Source: Pseudarthrobacter albicanus
GTDB lineage: Bacteria > Actinomycetota > Actinomycetes > Actinomycetales > Micrococcaceae
Assembly: GCF_018224015.1 (NCBI RefSeq)
Contig: NZ_JAGPOT010000026.1
Coordinates: 1 to 64,000 of the forward strand
Length of the DNA: 64,000 bases
Direction: 5' to 3'
The notes under the pieces are model-generated. The model had not been told where the DNA came from. It did no database searches and worked only from the letters and a program-made list of their open reading frames with translations. Position numbers and translations under genes: made by a program. This document shows, one piece after another, positions 36,788-45,458 of this stretch (the first letter of the stretch is position 1; the number at the start of each line of letters is the position of its first letter).

Positions 36788-37683
36788 GCACCGTCCCGGT
36801 GGTCGAGCTTGCTGAGACCCAGGGATTTCGACAGGCTCAATCACCGGTGGCCCAAGGGGAGCTTGAGCTCGTTATCAGTAAACGTGGTGAGCGTTCCATT
36901 GCCTCGCGTCAGTTCCATCAAGGTGCCTTGAGGGTGTTGCGGCCGCATTACCTCGATGACTCGGGTCAGGTTTGCTATGTCATGGTGAACCCGGGGGGAG
37001 CCTATCTTGGGGCGGACCTTTACACCGTGGATGTTGAGGTGGAGGCCGGGGCGCGGTTGCTCCTGACCACGCAGTCGGCCACCAAGATCTACAGGACTCC
37101 CGGCTCCTTTGCGGAGCAGCGGATGACGCTGAATCTGGGGGAGGGGGCGCAGCTGGAGCTGGCTCCGGACCAGCTGATCGCCTATCGGGAGGCAAGCTAC
37201 CGGCAGAACACGCACATCACCGTGCATCCGGCGTCGAGCCTGCTCATGGCTGAGGTGGTGACTCCCGGCTGGTCGCCCGACGGTTCCTCGTTCAAGTACG
37301 AGGAACTGCGGCTCCGGAACGAGATCCACGTCTCCGGCGTGAACGGCCCGGAGCTGCTGGCGCTGGACAACCTGCTCATCCGGCCGCCACTGGGTGACGT
37401 CACCGGGATGGGCTTCATGGAGGGCTTCAGCCATCTGGGCTCGCTGATCGTGGTGGACCCGCGGGTGGACCAGGCCCTCGCCGATGAACTGCATGCGCTC
37501 ACCGCAGGCTGCGACGCCTACACAGGGGTATCCCTGACCGCCAAAAAATCAGGGACCATGGGACTCGTCCTCCGGTCCCTGTCCAACAGCACCGGGGAAC
37601 TCAACCACCTGCTTGGGGCCTGCACCGGACTCCTGCGGGAACGCTGGTACGGGCAATCACCGCTGAACCTCAGGAAGTATTGA
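36784..37683 (+). CDS. ureD: Urease accessory protein UreD (UreH)
   Basis: A 299-aa scaffold for the Ni-insertion complex. Conserved segments include [64 protein letters not shown] and [42 protein letters not shown]. The GTG start overlaps ureG (GTGA). The first ~20 residues are encoded by a dispersed hairpin repeat rather than by family-like sequence, so a later start (for example at the GTG at 36848) is possible. Confidence 0.93.
   Translation: MSTVPVVELAETQGFRQAQSPVAQGELELVISKRGERSIASRQFHQGALRVLRPHYLDDSGQVCYVMVNPGGAYLGADLYTVDVEVEAGARLLLTTQSATKIYRTPGSFAEQRMTLNLGEGAQLELAPDQLIAYREASYRQNTHITVHPASSLLMAEVVTPGWSPDGSSFKYEELRLRNEIHVSGVNGPELLALDNLLIRPPLGDVTGMGFMEGFSHLGSLIVVDPRVDQALADELHALTAGCDAYTGVSLTAKKSGTMGLVLRSLSNSTGELNHLLGACTGLLRERWYGQSPLNLRKY
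36796..36847. repeat. Dispersed hairpin repeat at the ureD N-terminus
   Basis: CCGGTGGTCGAGCTTGCTGA and the inverse of TTTCGACAGGCTCAATCACC form an imperfect hairpin of about 24-base arms with a 4-base loop. GTCGAGC...TTTCGACAGGCTCAAT resembles the very abundant intergenic repeat of Arthrobacter-like genomes. Here it lies inside coding sequence. Confidence 0.65.
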
Positions 37684-38723
37684 TGACGACACTGGGCGAC
37701 TTCGCCATCATGTACCGCCAGCGCGAGCAGCTGCCGGTGAAGACCCGCCTGCTGTTCACCGGCGGTGCCGTCATTCTGCTCCACTGCACCGCCGTCGCGC
37801 TGCTGGTGATGGGCACCGCCGCTGCCGGGCAGCCGCTGGCACTGGGACTGGTCCTCACCGCCTACCTGGCCGGAATCAAACACAGCTACGACTGGGACCA
37901 TATCGCCGCGATCGACAACTCCACCCGCAGGTTCGTGGCGCAGCACAAGGACCCGGTCAGCGTAGGGTTCGCGTTCAGCCTCGGTCACAGCTCCGTGGTG
38001 ATTCTGGCTGGTGTGCTGGTGGTGACGGGTGCCACGCTGGTGGGCCAGTTGATGGAAGAGGGCACCACCGGCAACCTGGTGCTGGGGCTGATCGGCAGCG
38101 GGGTCTCCGGGCTCTTCCTGCTGGCTATGGGCATCGTCAACGGCTCTGCCTTCCTCCGGGCCGTCCGGGCCTACCGGAACGTGCTCGGCGGAGGCGACGT
38201 CCGCGACGAGGACCTCGCCGCGAGGGGCTTCATCGCGCGGCTCTTGGCCAAGCCTTTGGCCAAGGTGGAGCGGCCGCGAAACATCTACGTGATCGGCTTT
38301 CTGTTCGGCCTTGGTTTCGATACCGCCACCACCATCGGCCTGCTGGTCATGACGACGGCCGCAACGCTGGCCGGCGTTTCTCCCTTTGCCCTGATGACGA
38401 TTCCGCTGGCGTTCACGGCGGCGATGACCCTGTTCGACTCGGTTAACGGGGTTGCCATGATGCGCATGTACAAATCTGCCATCGACAACCCGCAGCGCAA
38501 GCTCGGCTTCAACGCCGTCATCACGGGCATTTCGGCGGTGTCTGCGCTGTTCATTTCGGTCATCACCCTGGGCGGATTTATCAACGGCGCGTTCGGCATG
38601 GACGACCCGACCACCACCTGGCTGGCCGGAATCGACCTCGGGGACGCCGGGCTGACTCTGATTGCCTTGTTTGCCCTTGTATGGATTGCTGCAGTTCTGC
38701 TGGGGCGGCGGCACGCCAGGTGA
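37683..38723 (+). CDS. Nickel/cobalt transporter, NiCoT family
   Basis: A 346-aa HoxN/NixA-type permease with about eight membrane segments. The family signature, an HxxxDH-type motif in helix II, reads GIKHSYDWDHIAAIDNSTR. A second signature is FLFGLGFDTATTIGLL, and LGHSSVVILAG is also typical. It would import Ni2+ for urease, the position directly after ureD supporting nickel rather than cobalt. The start is the ATG at 37683 overlapping the ureD stop. Confidence 0.92.
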   Translation: MTTLGDFAIMYRQREQLPVKTRLLFTGGAVILLHCTAVALLVMGTAAAGQPLALGLVLTAYLAGIKHSYDWDHIAAIDNSTRRFVAQHKDPVSVGFAFSLGHSSVVILAGVLVVTGATLVGQLMEEGTTGNLVLGLIGSGVSGLFLLAMGIVNGSAFLRAVRAYRNVLGGGDVRDEDLAARGFIARLLAKPLAKVERPRNIYVIGFLFGLGFDTATTIGLLVMTTAATLAGVSPFALMTIPLAFTAAMTLFDSVNGVAMMRMYKSAIDNPQRKLGFNAVITGISAVSALFISVITLGGFINGAFGMDDPTTTWLAGIDLGDAGLTLIALFALVWIAAVLLGRRHAR

Positions 38724-39646
38724 TCGCCCACCACACCCGCATGGAAGCCGTCCGGACCTTGAATTGGATTGCGGTGACGAGCCGCGGGCTGGGTCAGATC
38801 TACTTCCAAGCAAACGCCTGGACGGGGATGGCGGTGCTGGCCGGCTTTGCCATCGCGAACTGGCGGATGGCCGCTCTGGCCATCGTGGGGCTGCTGTTTT
38901 CAACACTGAGCGGCGTGTTATGCCGGCGGACCCTGGGCGAGTTGGGCAACGGCCTGCACGGCTATTGCGGAGCCCTGGTGGGCGCAGCGCAGTTTTCGGC
39001 CCTGGGCTCCACCTGGCCAGCGGCCGTGTTTGCGATCCTTGGCGGCCTCGCGTGCGGGCCGGTCACGGTAGCGGTGGCGTGGCTGTTTTATCATCCTTCA
39101 ATCCGGAATTACTCGCTCCCCGTCACCACGGCGCCGTTCTGCATCGTGGCCGGGGTGCTATTCGCCATTCACGCGCCCTTGCATGGTCCCCGCACCGATC
39201 TGCCGGAGGTGCCCAAGAGCATTCTTGCGAACATGGGCCAGGCCATCTTGAGCAACATTGCCGAGGTGGTTCTGGTCGACTCCGCCATCGCGGGTGCCGT
39301 CATCCTCCTTGGATTATTAATCGCCCACTGGAAGGTGGGCGCCGCGGCACTCCTGGGCAGCGTGCTGGAGGCCGTCATGGATCTTGTCACGGGTTCCGAT
39401 GTGCAGGCCCTCGCCCACGGACTCCTCGGCTATTCGGGGGTTCTGACGGCCATTGCGCTGGCTGCGGTCTTTGTGCGCGGCACCTGGCAACCTTGGGTTG
39501 CGGCCTTTGTCGGCGTAGTCATTTCCTCGGTGCTGGCCTGGCTGATGGGCCTTACCGCGCTCCCGGTTTACACCTGGCCGTTTATCATCGCCACCTGGCT
39601 GGTGTTGGTTGTGCTGTACTACATTCCGGGGTTCAGGCACCGCTGA
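38720..39646 (+). CDS. Urea transporter, UT family
   Basis: A 308-aa urea channel with about ten hydrophobic segments. The UT signature LPxxTxPF appears as LPVTTAPFCIV, and typical first-half sequences are LGQIYFQANAWTGMAVLAGFAIANWRMA and LGELGNGLHGYCGALVGAA. The second half repeats the fold (VQALAHGLLGYSGVLTAIAL...LPVYTWPFIIATW). The GTG at 38720 overlaps the nickel-transporter stop; the ATG at 38741 is an alternative. It would feed urea to the cytosolic urease. Confidence 0.9.
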   Translation: MIAHHTRMEAVRTLNWIAVTSRGLGQIYFQANAWTGMAVLAGFAIANWRMAALAIVGLLFSTLSGVLCRRTLGELGNGLHGYCGALVGAAQFSALGSTWPAAVFAILGGLACGPVTVAVAWLFYHPSIRNYSLPVTTAPFCIVAGVLFAIHAPLHGPRTDLPEVPKSILANMGQAILSNIAEVVLVDSAIAGAVILLGLLIAHWKVGAAALLGSVLEAVMDLVTGSDVQALAHGLLGYSGVLTAIALAAVFVRGTWQPWVAAFVGVVISSVLAWLMGLTALPVYTWPFIIATWLVLVVLYYIPGFRHR

Positions 39647-39649
39647 GTG

Positions 39650-39677
39650 ACCCCGCGTCGCCTGACCCGGGGTTTTC
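39650..39677 (+). terminator. Terminator of the urease operon
   Basis: ACCCCG (39650-39655) and CGGGGT (39668-39673) pair around a 12-base loop, followed by TTT. It begins 3 bases after the urea transporter stop. Confidence 0.6.
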
Positions 39678-39884
39678 GTGTGTGATGCAATTCCCGTTAA
39701 CGGCGCGGCACCTGAGCAGCGGCCTGTCCTGACAGTTGCCGGTCCTGCCGGCACGGACCTTCCGGCGCCCGACAGATTCCGGATACAAACCTGAAACGTG
39801 GTGTCGAAGCCGCGAAACATTCGGAAGCTACGCTGTTTCCTACTTGGACACCGTGGTCCAGGCCACGCATGGAAGGACACAATT

Positions 39885-40031
39885 ATGGTGCTTTGGAAAA
39901 GCCTTACTCTCTTTCTTGATTCCCGCCGCAGTGATGACGATCCCCGATACGGTGGCGGCGAGGCCGGCACCGGATTCCCCAGTGGCCAATTGACGTCCAC
40001 TGCTTGGGAAGGCTGGTGGCACGAAGCCTAG
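39885..40031 (+). CDS. Possible small protein of 48 aa
   Basis: ATGGTGCTTTGG... opens a 48-codon frame preceded by GGAAGGA eight bases upstream. The peptide begins MVLWKSLTLFLDSRRSDDDPRYGGGE and ends in a Trp-rich tail (STAWEGWWHEA). I know no family. The good ribosome site and the isolated position in a 430-bp gap favour a real small gene, but coding status is uncertain. Confidence 0.4.
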   Translation: MVLWKSLTLFLDSRRSDDDPRYGGGEAGTGFPSGQLTSTAWEGWWHEA

Positions 40032-40105
40032 ACTCGGACAGCCGACTGCCGCCGGATCAGCGCGCCCGGACCGTCCGGCAATCATGTGCCGGCTGTGTAA
40101 CCCGG

Positions 40106-40917
40106 CTACGCCCACGTGTCAACGCGCGCGGCGATGCGGTCCACGAAGTCCAGGACCGCCGGGTGGGCGGGATTGATGAGATGTCCGCCTGCGACAAGTA
40201 CGGTCCGGGTAATGGGCAATGCGCCCGTCAGACGGGCGTTCACAAGCCGGCAGGCCTCAGACGAGTCCTCGGCGGTTACGAGGAGCGTCGGCCGACGGAT
40301 CCCGGCCAGTTCGTTCTCGCCCAACTCCAGGGCGTCCTCGCTGAGGTCCATGCGGTGGCCTGTGATCTCGGCGAGGACGGCCGGTCCGGTCCCTGCAAGC
40401 ACCTGCTGGAGATCCTCCGGGAGCGACGCCCAGGTTGCATCGCCAAGCGCCTCCCGCATAACGGTCGCGGCAAGCAGCCCGGTCCTGCCGGCGGAGCGCT
40501 CCAGCACTCTGAGGCGAAGGTTGCGGGCCCACACGTGAGCATCCGGATCGATGGTGAACAAGGCCGGCTCCAGGAGGACCAGGCCCTTCACCTTGTCGGG
40601 GAACCGGCGGGCAAGTTCGACGGCGATGAGGCCGCCTGTGCTGCGGCCGATCACGACTGCCGGCCCCGCGTGCAGCGCGGCCAGGACGGCCGCGGCGTCG
40701 TCGACGTGGTCCACCAGGTCCAGGGTCCCGAACGGCACCGGCGGGGCGCTGCGGTGGAAGCCCCTCCGGTCATAGATGATGCACCGGCCATGCCGGGCGT
40801 GGCGGCATCCGCCCACATCACGGCCGAACCGGGCGTCCCGTGCACCCCCAGGATGGGGATCCCTTCGCCTTGTTCCTCGTAGTAGAGATCCACGCCGTTG
40901 ACGCTGAGTCTGGGCAT
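40106..40917 (-). pseudogene. Alpha/beta hydrolase gene with one frameshift
   Basis: The N-terminus MPRLSVNGVDLYYEEQGEGIPILGVHGTPGSAVMW (start 40917) holds the oxyanion HG motif. Near 40790 the frame breaks and the protein continues as RHGRCIIYDRRGFHRSAPP...VVIGRSTGGLIAVELARRFPDKVKGLVLLEP, giving the nucleophile elbow GRSTGG. RRPTLLVTAEDSS and GGHLINPAHPAVLDFV supply the catalytic Asp and His regions. One indel in the gap between the two frames disrupts an otherwise complete hydrolase. The substrate is unknown. Confidence 0.8.
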
Positions 40918-41008
40918 ATCATCAGCGTAGGTCCCGCCCGCAGCCTGCGGAAGGGCGGCCCGGCAGCCGAGAGCACAATGGTCTCCATCCTTCTCCTGGT
41001 GGTGATTC

Positions 41009-41380
41009 ATGATGGCCGTGGCAGTCGTGGTTGGGTGCACCGTTCTCTTGCTGGTCGGCGTCGTCTTTCCCCCTGCCGGTCTTGCCATCGGCACCGGTGT
41101 ACTCCTACTGCTCATGTGGATGAGCGTCATTCCTGCCTCCAGGCTCCTTTCAACCCGTCCCCCGGCGCGTGCCGGCATGGGTTGGGACAGGAGCGGTTGT
41201 TCTGGCATCCGCCGCAGCGCTTCCTGTTGTCGTCGGGGCGGTGATTTCCATAACCTCGCGCACCAACTGAACGGCGCTTCACCAGTGAGGACTGTGTCCG
41301 CGGTCCAGCGGCCGGGTCACTGGTCCACAGACGCAGCCCTTATCCGGCGCCGACGGCCGGTAGCAGCCGGCGGTTCCTGA
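41009..41380 (+). CDS. Possible small membrane protein
   Basis: A 123-aa frame whose first 50 residues (MMAVAVVVGCTVLLLVGVVFPPAGLAIGTGVLLLLMWMSVIPASRLLS) would form two membrane helices. The rest looks like unrelated arginine-rich reading and overlaps the 2H-type gene antisense, so the true protein may end earlier through a frameshift. It diverges from the hydrolase pseudogene. No function can be proposed. Confidence 0.3.
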   Translation: MMAVAVVVGCTVLLLVGVVFPPAGLAIGTGVLLLLMWMSVIPASRLLSTRPPARAGMGWDRSGCSGIRRSASCCRRGGDFHNLAHQLNGASPVRTVSAVQRPGHWSTDAALIRRRRPVAAGGS

Positions 41381-41927
41381 TCCGGGACTCGCCGAATTCG
41401 ACCGCCAGCGGTCCAATCTCCCGGAATCCGCCGCCCCTGGTCTTCGGGCGGCCCACGGCAATGTGGGGCAGCCAGCGGGGCTGTCTGAAGCCAAGGGCGC
41501 GTGAGCTGAGAATAAAGTCATCGACATTGTCGACGAGCAGCTCGTCAAGCAGTTCGTGCAGGGCCTGTACGAGGGAGACCTGATATTCATGCACACTGTC
41601 GGGGACCTCCACTTCAAGTCCGCAAACGCTTCCGCCGCCGAGCGCGACGAGCCTGTCGGCGCTTCCGGAAAAGCCCCCCAAAACAGGCAGCGCCTGCAAC
41701 CACGCAACCGTCCTGCCGGTGGCTACCGCGGTACTGGTGATGCCTCTGGTCCAATCCGCGACATCCTGGGAGAAGTCCTCAAGGACGCCGATGTGCAGCA
41801 GGGTCAGGTGCAGACCCTGCGGCCTGCGCAGCGCATCGACGTAGCTGCCCAGTGCCTCGTAGTCCGAGGGTCCGGATCCGATGCTGAGTACGGGAACCTC
41901 CACTGTGATGCGCGGAAGCGTTTGCAT
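41340..41927 (-). CDS. 2H phosphoesterase-like protein
   Basis: A 195-aa protein with two histidine motifs spaced as in 2H phosphoesterases/RNA ligase-like proteins: GLHLTLLHIG near residue 40 (HxT) and WLPHIAVGRP near residue 150 (HxA instead of HxT/S). Such enzymes act on cyclic phosphodiester ends, but the altered second motif makes activity uncertain. AGGAGG lies five bases before the ATG at 41927, so this start is firm. Confidence 0.6.
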   Translation of the reverse strand: MQTLPRITVEVPVLSIGSGPSDYEALGSYVDALRRPQGLHLTLLHIGVLEDFSQDVADWTRGITSTAVATGRTVAWLQALPVLGGFSGSADRLVALGGGSVCGLEVEVPDSVHEYQVSLVQALHELLDELLVDNVDDFILSSRALGFRQPRWLPHIAVGRPKTRGGGFREIGPLAVEFGESRIRNRRLLPAVGAG

Positions 41928-42269
41928 CCGGACCTCCTCTTGTCCGCGCTGGGCGTTGATTGTCGACTGTTGATGCAATTATCCGCCCGTGCGAATAATT
42001 CGATTAGGCGCTTGTCGTGATTTGCGTTTCGCAGGAGTGCTGTGAGCCCCGGAGGAAGGGAACCAGGCGGCCACCGCGTGGAAACCCATTCCGATGCTCG
42101 CCATTGACAACCCCTTCGATACCGCCTGAGAAAACATCACCCGGAAGGGCGCTGTTCAGAGATGGACGTGCAGGCATCGCAATGATTGCTGCGCTCCGCC
42201 GCCGGTTTTGTCCCGGCATACCACCACCCTCAAACGATCACAGGGAAGGGATTTGCAGGAGAACTAAAG
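41928..42269. other. Intergenic region upstream of the BTAD regulator gene
   Basis: No gene is supported here. A 12-codon frame (MLAIDNPFDTA) occurs near 42090, without a clear ribosome site. The stretch around 41970-42005 is AT-richer than its surroundings and may contain divergent promoters. Confidence 0.4.
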
Positions 42270-43157
42270 ATGCCGGCAAATGATACTGGCGCCGCACGAC
42301 GACCTTCGCTGGAAAGTGGCCAGGAGGTACCTGATCATTTCATTTTGGGGCCGAGGCGCCAATGTCAACCATTGACTTCCAACTCCAAAATGCGGATCCT
42401 CGAGCTAGAACTGTTCCAGCTCGCAATCACGCTGGATTTGGGGGTACCAATGGTAAGCGGCGGCTATTGCCTTTTTCAGCTGAGCCTGTTCCAGTCGTGG
42501 AAACTTTGCCGGGACTCGTGCACCGTGCATGTTGCAGCGCGGCAACAACGTCTCATTACGGCGCTGGCGATTCACGGTCCCCGCCCCCGAAGCTTTCTGG
42601 TCGGGCTCTTGTGGCCGGAGAATTCCGAGAGCCGGGCCATGGAAAGCCTGCGGGTATGCGTGCATCTCATCTGTAAGCAGGTTCCGGGACTGCTGGTCAA
42701 CGGCGGCGCGGTGCTCTCCCTCAGCGATCTGGTGGCCGTCGACCTGCACCGGGTCCGGGCGCAGATCCGGGAGCTGGGCCAACTCGGACTCAATGGGAAT
42801 GCGGCCTCATACCTGAACCTGTTACGCGATGCCGAACTGCTCCCGGGCTGGTACGACGACTGGGTCCTTTCTGAACAGGCCCGGTTGCGGCAGGAGCGTC
42901 TGCACGCCTTCCAGATCATCGCCCGCGAGTCGCTGGCGCAATGTAATTATGAGGTTGCCCTGGAGGCATCGGAGGCGGCGCTGGAACTTGAACCGCTTTA
43001 CGAAAGTGCAGTTGGGCTACTCATCCAGGCCGAAAGGCAACAAGGCAACAACGCGTCAGCGCTTCAGGCCTTCGAAAAGTACCAGATAAAGCTGAAGGAA
43101 GACGTGGGCATAGCGCCTTCGGAAGCCATCCGGCGGCTCATCGCCGACGGTTCATGA
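42270..43157 (+). CDS. SARP/BTAD-type transcriptional regulator
   Basis: A 295-aa protein. Residues about 75-150 resemble a winged-helix DNA-binding domain (VHVAARQQRLITALAIHGPRPRSFLVGLLWPENSESRAMESLRVCVHLI). Residues about 175-290 form a BTAD tetratricopeptide-like domain, with LPGWYDDWVLSEQARLRQERLHAFQIIARESLAQCNYEVALEASEAALELEPLYESAVGLLIQAERQQGNNASALQAFEKYQIKL..DVGIAPSEAIRRLI. AGGAG lies eight bases before the ATG. SARPs often control secondary metabolism, but no biosynthetic cluster is next to it. Confidence 0.82.
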   Translation: MPANDTGAARRPSLESGQEVPDHFILGPRRQCQPLTSNSKMRILELELFQLAITLDLGVPMVSGGYCLFQLSLFQSWKLCRDSCTVHVAARQQRLITALAIHGPRPRSFLVGLLWPENSESRAMESLRVCVHLICKQVPGLLVNGGAVLSLSDLVAVDLHRVRAQIRELGQLGLNGNAASYLNLLRDAELLPGWYDDWVLSEQARLRQERLHAFQIIARESLAQCNYEVALEASEAALELEPLYESAVGLLIQAERQQGNNASALQAFEKYQIKLKEDVGIAPSEAIRRLIADGS

Positions 43158-43502
43158 CACGCCTCAGGATGCATCCGTGGCAAGGCGGAAAGGACTGCGT
43201 CCCGCTGCGGGCCTTGCGCCGCCATGCCGCCGGGCCCGGATATCTGTAACGCTCCAATAATGGCGGGCAGGGAGATTGGGTGTGGTCACTATCTCCGGCG
43301 GTCCCGGCGGAACACGGAGCGGGCCGGGGAGTGGGTGGCGTCGTGTTCCCCGTAACTGCATTACAAACCTTGTACCTGGAATCCGGCAGAGGGCTGGGGG
43401 CCGCGAGACGGAAGTCCGTGCAGGTATTACGAAACGGACATGGTTCCTGCCGACAGGCCCCGGACGCTCGCAGGCGCGCCCGGGGCGATCTATGGTGGGA
43501 GC
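43158..43502. other. Intergenic region before the two-component system
   Basis: I see no supportable gene in these 345 bases. Overlapping frames are GC-rich and shadow-like. The promoter of the response-regulator gene should lie in its right half. Confidence 0.4.
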
Positions 43503-44243
43503 ATGCCCCGGAACCACATCCCTGTGCGGCCCCCCGGCGACGATCTGCGTGACCGGCGCGTCCTTGTCGTCGAGGACGACCCCACCGTCAGGGAAGTCGC
43601 CTGCGACTACCTTCGTTCCGCCGGCCTCATCGTTGACGAAGCCGGCGACGGGATCAGCGCCCTGAAGGCAGCGGAGCGCACCCGGCCGGACCTGATCGTG
43701 CTGGACCGGATGCTTCCCGGGATCAGCGGAGCCGAAGTCTGCCGACGGATCCGGCACGGCGCCTCGACGCCGATCATCATGCTCACCGCGCTCGGCTCCA
43801 CCGAGGAACGCATCGAGGGCCTTGAAGCAGGCGCCGACGACTACCTGACCAAGCCGTTTTCCCCTCGGGAACTCGTCCTTCGCGTGCAATCGATCCTTCG
43901 ACGCAGCGTCACCGATATCACCCCTGAGGCGCCCTTCGTCCTGGGCGGATTCAGGGTGGATGCGTCCAACCGCAGGATCTTCAAGGACGGCCGGTTGCTC
44001 GGCCTCTCGGTCCGCGAATTCGATCTGCTCGCCTTCCTCCTGAAACATCCCGATCAGGTCTTCAGCCGGGCGCAGCTCTTGAAGGAGGTGTGGCGGTGGA
44101 ATTTCGGGGACCTTTCCACGGTAACGGTCCACGTCCGCAGGGTCCGCGAGAAGATCGAAGAGGACCCGACGGAACCGCGGTTCCTGACCACCGAGTGGGG
44201 CGTCGGATACCGGCTGAGCGTGGAAGGAAACGATGAACCATGA
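43503..44243 (+). CDS. OmpR-family response regulator
   Basis: A 246-aa regulator. The receiver domain has VLVVEDDPTVREVA, phospho-acceptor D68 in LIVLDRMLPG, the conserved Thr in IIMLTALGS and Lys in DDYLTKPFSP. The C-terminal winged helix includes LSVREFDLLAFLLKHPDQVFSRAQLLKEVW and TVTVHVRRVREKIEEDPTEPRFLTTEWGVGYRL. The start at 43503 (MPRNHIPV) has GGTGGGAG before it. The stop overlaps the histidine kinase start (ATGA-type). The signal sensed is unknown. Confidence 0.93.
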   Translation: MPRNHIPVRPPGDDLRDRRVLVVEDDPTVREVACDYLRSAGLIVDEAGDGISALKAAERTRPDLIVLDRMLPGISGAEVCRRIRHGASTPIIMLTALGSTEERIEGLEAGADDYLTKPFSPRELVLRVQSILRRSVTDITPEAPFVLGGFRVDASNRRIFKDGRLLGLSVREFDLLAFLLKHPDQVFSRAQLLKEVWRWNFGDLSTVTVHVRRVREKIEEDPTEPRFLTTEWGVGYRLSVEGNDEP

Positions 44244-45388
44244 TTGCGCTGTCGGATTTCGTCACCATCCTCCTCACGGCGGTGGCCGCCGCCGCCGTCG
44301 TGGCCTTCATCGCGGGAGTCGCCCTGCGTCTTGCGAGGCACCAGTCGATGCTTTGGCGGCTGCTCATCGTCGTCGCGGCCACCGTTGCCTCCATTGCGGC
44401 GGCAACAATCGCCATCGCTGCCCAGATGTATATCTCGGATCACGATCTTCTCGTGCTGTGCTGGGTGATCGGTGTCGGCGCAGCTGCCAGCCTGGGGGGC
44501 GCCGCTGTGATCGGCGTCGGCATCACCCGTACAGGCGCCCGGCTTCGTTCCACGGCCCGGGCGATCGGGGAGGGCCGGATCGTCCTGCCGGAGGACCACG
44601 ACGGGCTGGAATTCGCCGCGCTGGCCCGGGAACTGGCTGAAACTTCACAGCGGCTCGCCCGGTCCCGGGAAGAGGTCGCCACGCTGGATGCATCACGCCG
44701 GCGCCTCGTCGCATGGATCTCCCACGATCTGCGCACGCCCCTGGCGGCGTTGCGCGCGATGGCAGAATCCCTGGAGGACGGCGTTGCAGAAGAGCCCGCC
44801 CGCTACCACAGGCAGATCCGCGTCCAGGCCGAGACCCTCGCCAGCATGGTCGACGACCTGTTCGAACTGTCCAAAATCCAGTCCGGAACCCTTGCGCTGA
44901 ACATGGGTCCGGTATCGCTGTTTGACCTGGTCAGCGACGCCGTCGCCGACCTGCACCCGGTCGCCGCATCACGGTCGGTCACGCTGAAGGAGTCCAGCAC
45001 GGGGAATCTCACCCTCTTCGGCGACGCGCGCGAACTCTCCCGGGTCATCGACAACCTCCTCATGAACGCCATCCGGCATTCCCCCGCGGACAGCGAAATC
45101 CTCATCTCCGCCCGGGAGACCGAGGACGAACACGTCGCCCTCAGCATCGTGGACGCAGGCGGCGGGATCCCCGAAGAAGACCTGGGCAAGATCTTCGACG
45201 CCGGCTGGCGCGGGACACCATCCCGGACGCCGTCGACCGCAAGCGACATGCCCGCGGGAGCCGGCCTGGGGCTTGCCATCGTGGCCGGCATCGTTGAAGC
45301 CCACGCCGGCGGAGTCACTGTCCGGAATGTCCCCGGCGGATGCCGCTTCGACGTCACTCTCCCGCGGTTCGGAGCGCGCACCGCCTAA
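44240..45388 (+). CDS. Sensor histidine kinase
   Basis: A 382-aa membrane kinase. Two helices (residues about 5-30 and 42-62), with a third around 72-95, are followed by a HAMP-like linker, the HisKA domain with the phospho-acceptor H162 in LVAWISHDLRTPLAALRAMAESLEDG, and a HATPase domain with the N-box NLLMNAIRHSPAD, DAGGGIPEEDLGKIFDAGWRG and GAGLGLAIVAGIVEAHAG. The small extracytoplasmic region suggests a membrane-embedded signal. The end of the gene runs into an 18-bp tandem repeat. Confidence 0.93.
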   Translation: MIALSDFVTILLTAVAAAAVVAFIAGVALRLARHQSMLWRLLIVVAATVASIAAATIAIAAQMYISDHDLLVLCWVIGVGAAASLGGAAVIGVGITRTGARLRSTARAIGEGRIVLPEDHDGLEFAALARELAETSQRLARSREEVATLDASRRRLVAWISHDLRTPLAALRAMAESLEDGVAEEPARYHRQIRVQAETLASMVDDLFELSKIQSGTLALNMGPVSLFDLVSDAVADLHPVAASRSVTLKESSTGNLTLFGDARELSRVIDNLLMNAIRHSPADSEILISARETEDEHVALSIVDAGGGIPEEDLGKIFDAGWRGTPSRTPSTASDMPAGAGLGLAIVAGIVEAHAGGVTVRNVPGGCRFDVTLPRFGARTA

Positions 45389-45458
45389 GGCCCGCGCACC
45401 GCTTAAGGCCGGCGCACCGCTTAAGGCCGGCGCACCGCTTAAGGCCGGCGCACCTTAG
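45376..45458. repeat. 4.6 tandem 18-bp repeats spanning the kinase stop
   Basis: Units of GCGCACCGCTTAAGGCCG occur at 45376-45393 (a variant), 45394-45411, 45412-45429 and 45430-45447, with a partial fifth copy to 45458. The first unit contains the kinase TAA. Because 18 is a multiple of three, each copy repeats the codons for RTA and a stop, so four in-frame TAA codons follow one another. The partial copy overlaps the epimerase stop on the other strand. Confidence 0.85.

Noticed and set aside
42017..42283. 88-aa plus-strand frame or riboswitch before the BTAD gene
   Set aside because: The frame has no ribosome site or recognisable domain, and I could not fold the region into a known riboswitch pattern by eye.
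45376..45458. CRISPR array
   Set aside because: The 18-bp units are directly adjacent with no spacers and lie across a stop codon.
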